Positions 42,863 to 54,800 of a stretch of DNA of 64,000 nt are shown in pieces. This stretch comes from an uncultured Gammaproteobacteria bacterium. GTDB lineage: Bacteria; Pseudomonadota; Gammaproteobacteria; Nitrosococcales; Methylophagaceae. Numbering within the stretch: position 1 is the first letter of the stretch; the number at the start of each line of letters is the position of its first letter. The notes beneath the pieces were generated by a model, which had not been told where the DNA came from, made no database searches, and saw only the letters and a program-made list of their open reading frames with translations. The position numbers and the translations under genes were made by a program. The stretch is taken from NCBI GenBank assembly GCA_905181885.1, contig CAJIZI010000003.1:186001-250000 (forward strand), read 5' to 3'.

Positions 42863-43948
42863 TTACAAAACTGCCTTAGGATAAGATCCAAGCACTTTGA
42901 ACATGGATGATGCTTCTTTTAGCTCGGCAAGGGCCTTAGCAATATTACTATCTTCTCTATGCCCTTCTATATCGATAAAAAACACATATTCCCAGACACC
43001 TTGTCTAGATGGCCTTGACTCGATACGTGTCATAGTAATACCACTTTTTGCCAGTGGCTCAAGTATTGTATTTAAGGCCCCCGGCTCATTTTTAGTTGAA
43101 ACTAACAAGGCTGTTTTATCGTGACCTGACGGACTAATATCCTGTCGGCCAATAACTAAAAACCGTGTTGTATTATCAACTTCGTCTTCGATATTACTTG
43201 CTAGTGTGACTAAATAATAAATTTCTGCAGCTTTATTTGCTGCTATTGCAGCACTTCCACGTTCACTAGCGACCATTTCTGCTGCTTTAGAATTGCTATT
43301 CACTGCTATTAGCTCACAATCTGGACAATGATTTGCCAGCCATTGTCGACATTGTGCCAGAGCTTGAGGATGACTGTATATCTTAACAACATCAGATAAA
43401 CTTGTTTCTTTGCTTAATAAGTAGTGGTGAATTCGTAAGGAAATCTCACCATTAATTTTCAACGGTGTAGTAATAAATCTATCTAACGTATGAGAGACCA
43501 TACCTTCTGTAGAATTTTCAACAGGTACTACGCCGTAATTTGCATTACCTTGTTCCACAGCATTGAAGACATCAGAAATAGTAGACATTGGCTTAGGGGC
43601 TATTGAACCACCAAACTGTTTGAGCGTGGCCCCTTGAGTGAATGAACCTTCAGGTCCCAAGTAAGCGACTTGTAATGGTTTTTCTGCTGCCAAGCAGGCC
43701 GACATTATCTCACGAAACAAGCGCGCCATTTCTTGGCTGTCTAATGGCCCTTGATTACGCTCCATAACTTGGCGTAAAACCATGGCCTCGCGATCAGGCC
43801 GATAAAAATCAGTCTGCTCACCATTAGCTATTTTGATATTAGCTACTTCCTGTGCCATGTTTGCACGTTGATTGAGCAAAACTTGTACTTGCAAATCGAT
43901 ATCATCTATCTTTTGACGTATGGCCTGCAAGGCTTGTTTTTCACTCAT
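42863..43948 (-). CDS. pheA: Bifunctional chorismate mutase/prephenate dehydratase
   Basis: 361 aa; N-terminal chorismate mutase helix, YLGPEGSFTQGA, NTTRFLVIG, ESRPSR ACT motif. Confidence 0.96.
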   Translation of the reverse strand: MSEKQALQAIRQKIDDIDLQVQVLLNQRANMAQEVANIKIANGEQTDFYRPDREAMVLRQVMERNQGPLDSQEMARLFREIMSACLAAEKPLQVAYLGPEGSFTQGATLKQFGGSIAPKPMSTISDVFNAVEQGNANYGVVPVENSTEGMVSHTLDRFITTPLKINGEISLRIHHYLLSKETSLSDVVKIYSHPQALAQCRQWLANHCPDCELIAVNSNSKAAEMVASERGSAAIAANKAAEIYYLVTLASNIEDEVDNTTRFLVIGRQDISPSGHDKTALLVSTKNEPGALNTILEPLAKSGITMTRIESRPSRQGVWEYVFFIDIEGHREDSNIAKALAELKEASSMFKVLGSYPKAVL

Positions 43949-44013
43949 ATTCTTATCCTTTCCAGCCTAAATTTTCCACCAACAATTATTCGTTTGATGG
44001 TTACCTATTTAAG

Positions 44014-46602
44014 TTACTCATCAGCCTCAATTGAAGCCTCGTCATCATCCGATTCAACTTCTTCACCATCTTCAACTTCTAGTACACGTTCAAGACCTAC
44101 TAGTTTTTCTTTCTTAGTCAAATTAATCAGTTTCACACCCTGGGTATTTCGACCTACAATAGAAACATGCTTCACCGGCGTTCTAACCAACGTACCCCCG
44201 TTAGTGATCAGCATGATTTGATGCTCGTCAAGTACTTGTACGGCACCGACTACATTGCCATTGCGTTCGGATGTCTGGATTGAAATGATACCTTGACCAC
44301 CTCGCCCTTGTACACGGTACTCTTTTAGATGTGTACGTTTACCAAAGCCAAACTCAGTTGCTGTTAAAATAGCACCGTCTTCATCTATAGCTATTATTAA
44401 AGAGATTATTTTCTGGCCTTCCGGTAAACGCATTCCTCTTACTCCTCGAGAAACACGGCCCATTGATCTGACATCAGTTTCATCAAAACGAATTACTTTA
44501 CCAGCAGAACTAAACAGCATTATGTCAGACTGTCCGTCTGTTAACGCAACATCAACTAATTTATCACCATCTTTTAAGTCAACAGCAATAATACCGTTGG
44601 CTCTTGGACGAGAATAATCGACTAACGGTGTTTTCTTAACAGTACCCGATGCTGTTGCCATAAAAATAAATTTATCAGCTTCAAACTCACGAATGGCAAG
44701 TACAGCATTAATTTTCTCACCTTCATCTAGCGGTAATAAATTAACTATTGGTTTGCCTCGAGCCGCGCGACCACCTTGTGGTAGCTCATAGACTTTTTTC
44801 CAATATACTTTCCCTGCACTTGAAAAGCACAATAAGGTGTCATGTGTATTTGCGATGAACAAATGTTCAATAAAATCTTCATCTTTCATCGATGTTGCAG
44901 ACTTACCTTTTCCGCCACGGCGTTGTGCTTGGTATGTATCCAGCTGTTGTGTTTTGGCATAACCTGCATGAGATAAGGTGACAACCATCTCTTCCTCGGT
45001 AATCAAGTCTTCTAATGTCAAGTCAAGATGCGTATCAAGAATTTCAGTACGTCGCTCATCGCCATACTCCTCCTTAACTTTGACTAACTCTTCCCTAATT
45101 ACCGCCATCAGGTTATCTGGGTCACTTAGTATTGCTAGCAACTTGCTAATGTCTACTAATACTTCACGGTATTCATCTAGAATCTTATCTTGTTCTAGGC
45201 CAGTTAAACGATGCAGTCGCATGTCAAGAATGGCTTGTGCTTGCGTTGTTGATAAATGGTAAACCCCGTCAACTAATCCTAACTCTGCTTCTAACCCTTC
45301 AGGGCGTGATGCTTCAGCGCCAGCAGCACCTAACATTTCAAGGATCATTTTCGATCCCCATCCTTTCGCTAATAAAGCTTCTTTGGCCTCAGCTGGATTA
45401 GTTGAGGACTTGACCAAATTAATCACTTCATCAATATTGGCTAATGCTGTCGCTAAACCTTCTAAGATGTGGGCACGGTCACGCGCTTTACGCAGTTCAA
45501 ATAATGACCTCCGTGTAACAACTTCACGGCGATGACGAATAAAGGCATCAATAATCGCCTTTAAACCTAATAAACGCGGTTGTCCATCAACAATAGCCAC
45601 CATGTTTATACCAAACACTGTTTGCATTTGTGTTTGTTTGTAGAGATTATTAAGAACCACCTCAGGTACTTCGCCCCGCTTGAGAACCACTACCATTCGC
45701 ATACCATCTTTATCCGACTCATCACGTAAAGCTGTGATTCCTTCTATTTTTTTGTCTTTTACCAGTTCTGCTATCTTTTCTAACAAGCGTGCTTTATTGA
45801 CTTGGTAAGGGAGCTCATTGACAACGATGCTTTGTTGGCCTGTACTCTCATTAGTTTCAATATCGGCTCGGGCACGAATATGAACACGGCCACGCCCAGT
45901 CCGATATGCCTCACTAATACCGCCAGCACCATTAATCATAGCGGCTGTTGGAAAATCAGGACCAGGAATATGTTCCATCAGGCCTGGTACATCAATATCG
46001 GGTTGATCGACCGTCGCAATACACGCGTTTAAGATTTCTGTCAGGTTGTGAGGCGGGATATTAGTTGCCATCCCAACAGCAATGCCCGAAGAGCCATTGA
46101 CTAAAAGAGCTGGAATTTTTGTCGGTAAAACAGATGGCTCATGTTCTGATTCATCATAATTAGCAGTAAAGTCAACGGTTTCTTTGTCTAAGTCAGCTAA
46201 CATTTCATGAGTAATTTTTGCCATGCGAACTTCGGTATAACGCATTGCAGCCGGGGAGTCGCCATCAACCGATCCAAAGTTACCTTGACCATCAACCAGC
46301 ATATATCTCATCGAGAAAGGTTGCGCCATCCTAACCATAGTGTCATAAACGGCCGTATCACCATGTGGGTGATATTTACCAATGACATCACCCACAATAC
46401 GAGCTGACTTCTTATAAGAACCGTTCCAGTTATTGTTCAACTCACGCATGGCGAATAAGACACGACGGTGAACTGGTTTAAGACCATCCCTGACATCAGG
46501 AAGTGCTCGTCCAACTATGACACTCATTGCATATGCGAGATAAGATTCCTTCATCTCATCTTCTATATCAATGGTGTCTAATTCTAAGGCGATTTCAGTC
46601 AT
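44014..46602 (-). CDS. gyrA: DNA gyrase subunit A
   Basis: 862 aa; [30 protein letters not shown] GyrA-box. Confidence 0.98.
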   Translation of the reverse strand: MTEIALELDTIDIEDEMKESYLAYAMSVIVGRALPDVRDGLKPVHRRVLFAMRELNNNWNGSYKKSARIVGDVIGKYHPHGDTAVYDTMVRMAQPFSMRYMLVDGQGNFGSVDGDSPAAMRYTEVRMAKITHEMLADLDKETVDFTANYDESEHEPSVLPTKIPALLVNGSSGIAVGMATNIPPHNLTEILNACIATVDQPDIDVPGLMEHIPGPDFPTAAMINGAGGISEAYRTGRGRVHIRARADIETNESTGQQSIVVNELPYQVNKARLLEKIAELVKDKKIEGITALRDESDKDGMRMVVVLKRGEVPEVVLNNLYKQTQMQTVFGINMVAIVDGQPRLLGLKAIIDAFIRHRREVVTRRSLFELRKARDRAHILEGLATALANIDEVINLVKSSTNPAEAKEALLAKGWGSKMILEMLGAAGAEASRPEGLEAELGLVDGVYHLSTTQAQAILDMRLHRLTGLEQDKILDEYREVLVDISKLLAILSDPDNLMAVIREELVKVKEEYGDERRTEILDTHLDLTLEDLITEEEMVVTLSHAGYAKTQQLDTYQAQRRGGKGKSATSMKDEDFIEHLFIANTHDTLLCFSSAGKVYWKKVYELPQGGRAARGKPIVNLLPLDEGEKINAVLAIREFEADKFIFMATASGTVKKTPLVDYSRPRANGIIAVDLKDGDKLVDVALTDGQSDIMLFSSAGKVIRFDETDVRSMGRVSRGVRGMRLPEGQKIISLIIAIDEDGAILTATEFGFGKRTHLKEYRVQGRGGQGIISIQTSERNGNVVGAVQVLDEHQIMLITNGGTLVRTPVKHVSIVGRNTQGVKLINLTKKEKLVGLERVLEVEDGEEVESDDDEASIEADE

Positions 46603-46700
46603 CTAATTTACCATCCAAATAAATATTAGGCGCTATCTAGCAACGAAAAGGTAATCTTACCATTTAAGGCGGTTTCATGCACGTTTGAAGGAAGACTTTA

Positions 46701-47354
46701 CTAGGGGGTATAGTCATGGAAATAACCGCTTAAATCGTCCTCTAAGGTCGACAACAGTTTTTTAAAGCCTATTTGCCAGCCTTTTACAACGTTTGGCGGA
46801 GTTATTTCTGCAATATCAATATCGATTGACAAGCCCGTTTGAAATATTACGTCGTCACGTACAAGGCGGGGATCTGTTAGAAAGAATTGCATTTCTATGA
46901 TCGATTGCGGCCGATGCCCTGATATTTTGACACCATAAAGACTGGTCACAGCCGTTTCTAGGATAAGATCTGCAGAATGTTCATTATCTGTGATAACAGA
47001 ACTAAATATGCCTGTTTTTTCTAACCAACGCTGGAGTTGAGTTCTAAACATTTCTTCTGGGCTATCAAAAAACTGATGATCTGGCTGTGGTTGAAATGCA
47101 TTGTTTCCCACCTTATATACTAAACTTTTATGTCTAAATTGTGATGTCACTCTTACTGGAGCCACATATAGCACTTTTGCATCGGTGCTGGTACTCTCTT
47201 TTAACCCTCTGTCAACGTCTATTACATAAAAAGATTGAAGCTCTTTTAGAGAGCTGCCTTCTGGCTTTGTGTCCATAAAAGTAGAACAAGCCGACAAGCT
47301 CACTGTCAGAAAGATAAGTAAGCCTCTTTTAATGATCTCCATTTTATTCCTCAC
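46701..47354 (-). CDS. PqiC/DUF330-like ABC-transport auxiliary lipoprotein
   Basis: 217 aa; lipobox LSAC, AQLQRWLEKTG-like region (RTQLQRWLEKTGIFSSV). Confidence 0.7.
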   Translation of the reverse strand: MRNKMEIIKRGLLIFLTVSLSACSTFMDTKPEGSSLKELQSFYVIDVDRGLKESTSTDAKVLYVAPVRVTSQFRHKSLVYKVGNNAFQPQPDHQFFDSPEEMFRTQLQRWLEKTGIFSSVITDNEHSADLILETAVTSLYGVKISGHRPQSIIEMQFFLTDPRLVRDDVIFQTGLSIDIDIAEITPPNVVKGWQIGFKKLLSTLEDDLSGYFHDYTP

Positions 47355-47436
47355 CCTATCCCCAATTATCGCTGATTATTTCTATCAAAGTTATTTAAGC
47401 CGTTATAATAAGTCAACTCTTACGAAATTGCTTGTT

Positions 47437-47936
47437 ATGGAACAATTAAAAACTAGAATACGTGATAGTTAAGATTTCCCTAAGCTCGGTATTATATAAA
47501 TAGACATCAACCCTTTATTGAAAGATTAAAGTAGTCTTCATTTAGCAACAGAGCAGTTAGCCAAAGCTTGTCTAAAAGAAGATATCACTGCTGTTGCTGG
47601 GATAGAAGCCCGCGGATTTATTTTTGGAAGTTTAGTAGCTAGTCTCTTAAGCATTGGCTTTATTCCTTTAAGAAAGCCAACAAGCTGCTGTGTAGAGTAA
47701 ACACTAAATATGGAGCAACTAGCATAGAGGTACACCACGATGCTATACAACCAGGCGACCGTGTCTTATTAATTAATGATCTCCTCGGAACAGGAGGCAC
47801 TGCTATGGCAAGTTACCAATTAGTCGAAAGACTAGGTGGAAAGATTATTGCTTGTGCTTTTCTTATCGAATTGACAGAGCTAGCTGGTCGAGAACGATTA
47901 AGCAATTATCCTATTCATACCATGCTTACTTACTAA
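47437..47936 (+). pseudogene. apt: Decayed adenine phosphoribosyltransferase gene
   Basis: [78 protein letters not shown], then frameshift/deletion, then KYGATSIEVHHDAIQPGDRVLLINDLLGTGGTAMASYQLVERLGGKIIACAFLIELTELAGRERLSNYPIHTMLTY*. Confidence 0.92.
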
Positions 47937-48029
47937 CAGTATCAGTTCCCTTTGAATCAGCAAGATTGAGCTTTTTTCTTAATCAGGTAAGATTAAGGGC
48001 TTTTCACAAACCCATAGGAAAGTAGATCA

Positions 48030-49859
48030 ATGCACGAGCAAGCAATTATTGCACTATCCACCATAGGCGTAGTTGCCATCCTTTGCCAATGGTTTGCTTG
48101 GTGGGTCAAATTACCTGCCATTGTTTTTCTGCTCTTTGCCGGTATTATTTTAGGCCCCCTCACAGGCACATTAAATCCAGAAACACTTTTCGGTGACTTA
48201 TTATTTCCTATGGTGTCACTCGCCGTTGCTGTCATTCTCTTTGAAGGCAGCTTAACCTTAAAGTTTGAAGAGATTCGTGATTTACACAAAGTAGTAAGGA
48301 ATATGTTGACCATGGGGGTTGTGCTCACATGGGCTGCAATTTCTGTAGGCACACACTTAATCGTCGGCTTTTCTTGGGACCTTTCTATTCTTTTTGGCGC
48401 ATTGATGGTTGTCACTGGGCCGACCGTAATTGTTCCAATTTTAAGAACCGTAAAGCCTAACCGCACCATCTCGAATATTCTTCGCTGGGAGGGTATTGTT
48501 ATCGATCCTTTAGGTGCTATTTTAGCTGTCCTCGTTTTTGAAGTTATTTTATCCATTCAACTACAAGGCCATGCTTCTTTTGAACATACCCTTATGATCT
48601 TTGGCAAAACATTATTAATAGGTACCTTCGTTGGTGCTATCCCCGCCTACTTATTTGGTTTAATATTACGTAATCACCATATGCCTGAGTACCTGCATAA
48701 TGTTGCTACATTAACACTAGTTTTTGCAGTCTTCGCCCTATCTAATTATTTATCAGAAGAGTCCGGATTATTAGCCGTAACAGTCATGGGCATATGGTTA
48801 GCAAATATGAAAAATGTACCTGTGGACGAAATATTAAACTTTAAAGAAAGCCTAAGTATTCTATTAATTTCAGGCCTCTTTATACTACTCTCTGCTCGCC
48901 TAGACTTTTCTCAATTCACTGCATTAGGTTGGTCAGCAATCGGGCTTTTTTTATTCATCCAATTGTTTGCCAGACCCTTCAAGGTCATATTATCAACAAT
49001 AGGCTCGGGCTTAACTTGGCAAGAAAAATTCTTAATTAGTTGGATTGGCCCTCGCGGAATAGTCGCTGCTGCTGTCACAGCTTTATTTGCATTGAGATTA
49101 CAAGAACATGGCGTAGAAGATGCAGAGCTTCTAGTGCCTCTAGCCTTCAGCATCATCATAGGCACCGTGGTACTCCAAGGTACTACCTCAAAGTTTCTAG
49201 CTAGATTATTAGGTGTTGCTGAACCTGACGATAATGGTTTCTTAATTATTGGTGCTAACCCAGTTTCTCGAATGCTAGCTCATGCGTTAAACGATAATGA
49301 TTTTAATAGCTTAGTTACGGATGATAGTTGGACTAATATTAAATTAGCTAGGATGGAGGGTCTCAAAAGTTATTATGGCAACGCTATTTCTGAACATGCA
49401 AGTAGACACTTAGATTTAGTGGGGCTAGGCCACTTATTAGCTATGTCCCCACAAAAAGAAAACAATGCGTTAGTTGGTCAACATTACCGTTCTGAATTTG
49501 GTAGCAACAGGATTTATTTTCTGTCTTCAGAACCTGACTCAGAAAAACAAGAGGAAGATCAAAACTCACGCACTTCAATCAACTACGGTCATCAAGTTTT
49601 ATTTAGTCACGACACTACCTTCTCAAAGCTTGCTAGTTTAATCAGTCAGGGTGCACAAACTAGGCATACAACTATCAGTGATAGTTTCACATATCAAGAT
49701 TATAAAGAGCAATATGGTAAGCGTGCTATTCCATTATTTTCTTTCAATGAGAAAAGACAGCTTCAATTCTTTACTAGTGAAATAGATTTCATTCCTAGCC
49801 CAGGAACCACTATTACAGCTTTAGTACAGGAACAAGCTGATGATTTAAAGCTCGAATGA
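48030..49859 (+). CDS. CPA1-type Na+/H+ antiporter with C-terminal TrkA-N-like region
   Basis: 609 aa; GPTVIVPILR, GPRGIVAAAVTALFALRL, NGFLIIGANPVSRMLAHAL. Confidence 0.9.
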   Translation: MHEQAIIALSTIGVVAILCQWFAWWVKLPAIVFLLFAGIILGPLTGTLNPETLFGDLLFPMVSLAVAVILFEGSLTLKFEEIRDLHKVVRNMLTMGVVLTWAAISVGTHLIVGFSWDLSILFGALMVVTGPTVIVPILRTVKPNRTISNILRWEGIVIDPLGAILAVLVFEVILSIQLQGHASFEHTLMIFGKTLLIGTFVGAIPAYLFGLILRNHHMPEYLHNVATLTLVFAVFALSNYLSEESGLLAVTVMGIWLANMKNVPVDEILNFKESLSILLISGLFILLSARLDFSQFTALGWSAIGLFLFIQLFARPFKVILSTIGSGLTWQEKFLISWIGPRGIVAAAVTALFALRLQEHGVEDAELLVPLAFSIIIGTVVLQGTTSKFLARLLGVAEPDDNGFLIIGANPVSRMLAHALNDNDFNSLVTDDSWTNIKLARMEGLKSYYGNAISEHASRHLDLVGLGHLLAMSPQKENNALVGQHYRSEFGSNRIYFLSSEPDSEKQEEDQNSRTSINYGHQVLFSHDTTFSKLASLISQGAQTRHTTISDSFTYQDYKEQYGKRAIPLFSFNEKRQLQFFTSEIDFIPSPGTTITALVQEQADDLKLE

Positions 49860-49869
49860 ACCCGCCATA

Positions 49870-51096
49870 ATGAAAAAGGTACTCGTCATTGGCTATGTAT
49901 GGCCGGAACCTAACTCTTCTGCTGCGGGTAGCCATATGATGTCTATTTTGAGGTTATTAAAAGAACAAAACTGGCAAATCCAGTTTGCAACACCCGCCCA
50001 AGAAACAGATCATATGACTGATCTTAATGCAGAAGGTATTACAAGCAAAAAAATTAAACTAAATTGTAATAGCTTTGATGTATACATTACTCAGTATCAA
50101 CCCAATATCGTTATCTTTGATCGCTTTATGATGGAAGAACAGTTTGGCTGGCGTGTAGATAAACACTGTCCCAAAGCAGTTAAAATATTAGATACTGTAG
50201 ATCTACAATGTCTACGTGCCGCTCGTCACATGGCATTTAAACAAGATCGCAATTTAACTAACTCTGACTTATCAAGTAACCTAGCAAAACGAGAAGTAGC
50301 CGCTATTATGCGATGCGACCTCTCACTCATTATTTCACCATTCGAAATATCACTTCTTACTGATCATTATAAAATTGATGCAACCTTACTTCATCACCTT
50401 CCTTTCATGATTAACCTCTCAATACTCCCTGACAAAACCACCTCTTTTAATGACCGCCAGAATTTTATAACTATTGGTAACTTTCGTCATGCTCCGAACT
50501 GGGATGCCGTCATACATCTACAATCACTTTGGCCAAAGATCAAAAAACAACTTCCTGAAGCTCAATGTCATGTTTACGGCGCCTACCCACCACCCAAAGC
50601 TACGGCCTTAAGTAATGAAAAAACTGGCTTTTTAATTAAAGGCTGGGCAGAGGACAGTCTTATTGTTATGGAACAAGCTCGTGTCTGTTTAGCCCCTCTA
50701 CGATTTGGAGCAGGATTAAAAGGCAAGTTACTGGATGCTATGATCATGCAAACTCCGAGTGTAACAACACCCGTTGGCAGTGAGGGCATGCATGCACAAT
50801 ACTCTTGGCCAGGCTTTATTGCTGATAACTCCGATGAGTTTATTACCAATGCAGTGAACTTATATCAAAACCATTTAACTTGGGAGGTAGCTCATAGTAA
50901 TTGTCACCCTTTATTACATGCACTTTACGATTCACGGATCCTAGGGGAGGCGCTTGTCTCGAAAATAGCTCTTATTGAACAACACCTGAGTCAACATCGA
51001 CTAGAGAACTTTACCGGCGCAATGCTCAAGCATCACACAATGGCGAGTACACAATATATGTCTCAATGGATTTCGGCCAAAAATGACCTTAAGTAA
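49870..51096 (+). CDS. Glycosyltransferase (GT4-like)
   Basis: 408 aa; IKGWAEDSLIVMEQARVCLAPLRFGAGLKGKLLDAMIMQTPSVTTPVGSEG. Confidence 0.8.
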   Translation: MKKVLVIGYVWPEPNSSAAGSHMMSILRLLKEQNWQIQFATPAQETDHMTDLNAEGITSKKIKLNCNSFDVYITQYQPNIVIFDRFMMEEQFGWRVDKHCPKAVKILDTVDLQCLRAARHMAFKQDRNLTNSDLSSNLAKREVAAIMRCDLSLIISPFEISLLTDHYKIDATLLHHLPFMINLSILPDKTTSFNDRQNFITIGNFRHAPNWDAVIHLQSLWPKIKKQLPEAQCHVYGAYPPPKATALSNEKTGFLIKGWAEDSLIVMEQARVCLAPLRFGAGLKGKLLDAMIMQTPSVTTPVGSEGMHAQYSWPGFIADNSDEFITNAVNLYQNHLTWEVAHSNCHPLLHALYDSRILGEALVSKIALIEQHLSQHRLENFTGAMLKHHTMASTQYMSQWISAKNDLK

Positions 51097-51132
51097 GATA
51101 GTTAAACTTCATCTTTTAAGAAATGTAAAGCC

Positions 51133-51148
51133 AAGCTAATATTAGCTT
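51133..51148. repeat. 16-bp perfect palindrome in intergenic region
   Basis: aagctaatattagctt equals its own reverse complement. Confidence 0.8.
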
Positions 51149-51321
51149 AGATAGACAGCTTACTATGATCTAAAGTTACTCCTGATCCTCATATGAGCAT
51201 TTTAGTTAACACTCATCTTTCACAGTGAAAAAGATACACATTAAGTTTAATGTTAAAATCTACTTATTCTTACAACCTTCTATTAGTTTCTATAATTTAA
51301 CCGACCATACTTTATTCGATA

Positions 51322-51882
51322 ATGACAAAACCTAAATCAGGACAATCAGACCAAGCTGATATCGCATTATTTCGAGAAGAAATAGGTGAGGTAGAACATA
51401 TTGCTCAAGATAAAATCGTGCCTGTCACTAAAACGACTAAAATAAAATTAAGAGCCCGTCAAAATAAAGCTACAGACTTGCAAAGTGAATTATCTGATCT
51501 TTCTGACCCAACGACCGTTGTTGGCAGTGAAGAGACCCTGAGTTTCCGCCGCAGTGGTATTCAGGAGCGTTTATTATCTCGCTTGCGCAGTGGTAGCCTT
51601 AAACTTGATGCGGAGTTGGACCTACATGGAATGACTATCCCCATTGCTCATCAAGCTTTGTTAGACTTTATCCGTGACTGTGTAAATTACAATATTCGTG
51701 GTGCACGAATTATTCATGGCAAAGGCTGGAGCTCAAAGCACCATAAACCAATATTAAAAAGTAAATTGAACATTTGGCTACGTGAAATGGATGATATTTT
51801 GGCTTTTTGTTCAGCTCGAATTGAAGACGGCGGCACTGGCGCTTTGTATATCTTATTACGTCGAACTAACAAAAATAAATAG
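51322..51882 (+). CDS. Smr/MutS family protein (SmrA/B-like)
   Basis: 186 aa; LDLHGMTIPIAHQALLDFI and IIHGKGWSSK...GGTGALYILLRR Smr domain. Confidence 0.92.
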   Translation: MTKPKSGQSDQADIALFREEIGEVEHIAQDKIVPVTKTTKIKLRARQNKATDLQSELSDLSDPTTVVGSEETLSFRRSGIQERLLSRLRSGSLKLDAELDLHGMTIPIAHQALLDFIRDCVNYNIRGARIIHGKGWSSKHHKPILKSKLNIWLREMDDILAFCSARIEDGGTGALYILLRRTNKNK

Positions 51883-51898
51883 CAACAATCCCCTCTTT

Positions 51899-54800
51899 CT
51901 AACCCACCCACTTTCTTGCGTTCTGGAATAAACGTAACCATGGGCCATTATTACCCCAATCATCTGGAGACCATGAGTGCTGTACTGTTCTTGTCACGCG
52001 CTCAGGATGTGGCATCATTATAGTGACCCTTCCATCCGTTGTTGTAAGTGCAGTTATACCTTCTGGTGAACCATTTGGGTTATTAGGGTAACGTTCTGTT
52101 GCTTTTCCATAGTTGTCAACATAACGCATAGACACCAGGGCTTTTTTTATATCATCAGTACTATTAAATTTTGCTCTTCCTTCACCATGAGCTACTGCAA
52201 TAGGCATTCTAGAGCCAGCCATGTTTTTTAGTAAAACAGATGGTGAGTCTACAATTTCCACCAGTGAAAAACGCGCTTCAAATTGTTCTGAAAGGTTTCT
52301 TTGGAATTTTGGCCAATGGTCACTACCAGGTATCAATTCTTTAAGCTGGGATAGCATTTGACAGCCATTACATACTCCCAATGTAAAAGTATCTTCACGG
52401 GCAAAGAAGTCTTTAAACTGTTCCCTTGCACGACGGTTATGCAAAATCGTGCTGGCCCAGCCTCGTCCGGCACCTAAGACATCACCATAGGAAAAGCCAC
52501 CACAAGCAACCAAACCCTTAAAATCAGCTAAGTCAACGCGCCCTTCAAGAATATCGCTCATATGAACGTCTATAGACTTAAAACCCGCATGATCGAATGA
52601 AGCTGCCATTTCTATCTGGCCATTTACACCTTGTTCTCTCAAAATAGCCATTTTAGGCCTAATACCGTTTAAAATGAGAGGAGCAACAATATTTTCGTCT
52701 CGATCAAACAATAATGACACATTTAAACCAGGATCTGCATTATCTAGAATTGCATCAAACTCTTCCTTTGCACAATCAGGATTGTCACGGCTACTCTGCA
52801 TTTGATAACTAGTTTCGGCCCAGTACTGCTGCAGTTTTGAACGCGGAGTATTAATGATTTCGGAACCATTAATGGCTACCACGATTTGTTGATCATCACG
52901 GAGCGTGCCTATGACATGACAGTAATGCTCTAAATCACGCTCCCTTAAAACAGCCAGTGCATTCTCAACATCACTATGACGTACCTGAATTACAGCACCT
53001 AATTCCTCATTAAACATTACCGGTAAAGCTTCACCCAACCCTATGAGATCTATATCTAAACCACAGTGGCCCGCAAAGGCCATTTCACACAATGTAGTGA
53101 TCAGTCCGCCGTCGCTTCGATCGTGGTATGCCAATAAAAGACGGTCTTCTTTTAACTGCTGGATAGCATAAAAAAAGTTTTTTAAATCTTCAGCTTCATC
53201 TAGGTCTGGAGAGTAATGTCCCACTTGCTTATAGACTTGTGCTAATGCTGAAGCAGCTAATCGATTAAAACCTTTTCCCAAATCAATATAGATAAGGTCA
53301 GTATCACCGACATTTGTTTTTAGTTCGGGAGTATAGGTCTTAGCAGCATCAGAAACTGGTGCAAAAGCTGTAATAACTAAAGATAAAGGAGAGGTTACTG
53401 ATTTAATTTCATCTCGCTCTTGCCAGACTGTTTTCATTGATAGTGAGTCTTTGCCAACAGGAATGGCAATTTCTAGCTTAGGACATAACTCAATGCCTAC
53501 TGCTCTAACAGTATCGTATAGCAGAGCATCTTCGCCGTCATGTCCACAAGCAGCCATCCAATTTGCTGATAGTTTTACATCCCCCAACTTTTTAATACTT
53601 GCTGCGGCAATATTGGTGATAGCTTCTCCAATAGCCATACGTCCTGATGCAGGTGCATCAATGAGAGCAATCGGAGCACGTTCTCCAATGGCCATAGCCT
53701 CCCCTGCATAACCCTGATGATCTGCTAAAGTAACAGCACAGTCTGCCACTGGTATTTGCCATGGCCCAACCATTTGGTCCCTAGCCACTAACCCCGTTAC
53801 ACTCCTATCACCTATCGTAATCAGGAAGTTCTTACTTGCTACTGCCGGTAATTTTAAAACACGTTCTAAAGCTGAGTTGATGTCAATACCCTCTAGCTCT
53901 AATTCAGGTTTATGGAAGTCGTTATGTTGTACATCACGCAGCATTTTTGGTGGCTTTCCTAGTAATAAAGATAAAGGCATATCTACTGGCATGTTGACAT
54001 TATCTGCATCACCCACTAATAAATCCTGTCGCTCTGTTACTTCACCAACGATGGCCCAGGGACAGCGTTCGCGCTCAGCAATAGCTTTGAAAATTTCCAC
54101 TTCGTCTTGGGTAACCCCTAGTACATATCGCTCCTGTGATTCATTACACCAGATTTCCATCGGAGACATACTTGGTTCATCATTCGGGACTAGACGTAAG
54201 TCAAAGCGGCCCCCACGGCCACTATCATCTACCAGTTCAGGGAAAGCATTAGATAATCCGCCGGCACCAACATCATGAATAGCAATAATTGGGTTTTTAT
54301 CGTCTAGTGCAACACAACGATCAATTACTTCTTGGCAACGACGTTCCATTTCTGGATTACCTCGTTGCACAGAGGCAAAGTCTAAACTTTCTTCACTCTT
54401 ACCAGAAGATACCGATGATGCGGCGCTGCCACCCAAACCAATCAACATTGCTGGACCACCAAGTACAATCAACTGCACACCTGGTTCGAAAATATTCTTT
54501 TTAACATGCTGAGGCCTAATCGTGCCCATGCCACCTGCCAGCATAATCGGTTTGTGGTAACCACGGGTTTCCATACCTTTTGCTGAAGGGACAGCCGCTT
54601 CATAAGTTCTAAAGTAACCACATAAATTAGGTCGCCCAAATTCATTATTAAATGCTGCTCCACCCAACGGAGCATCCAACATTATCTCGCGCGCTGAAGC
54701 TATCCGCGTCGGCTTCCCATAACTCACTTCCCAAGGTTGCTCAAAGCCCGGGATCTTGAGGTTAGATACTGAAAAACCTGTTAAACCGGCTTTTGGCTTC

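Noticed and set aside
44014-46602. Possible quinolone-resistance change in GyrA ([10 protein letters not shown], Thr at the E. coli Ser83 position)
   Set aside because: Thr at this position is a natural wild-type residue in several gammaproteobacteria (e.g. Pseudomonas), and the Asp87 equivalent is intact.
47269-47472. 67-aa forward ORF overlapping the lipoprotein start and the apt start
   Set aside because: Its end (MEQLKTRIRDS*) is the truncated start of the apt pseudogene; the rest is antisense or intergenic and not protein-like.
47978-48004. Stem-loop CTTAATC-aggtaa-GATTAAG before the antiporter gene as a terminator
   Set aside because: The following T-run is short and interrupted (GGGCTTTTC); not strong enough to call as a feature.
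53451-54504. Forward ORFs of 71-133 aa within purL
   Set aside because: Antisense shadow ORFs of purL with no recognisable domain.
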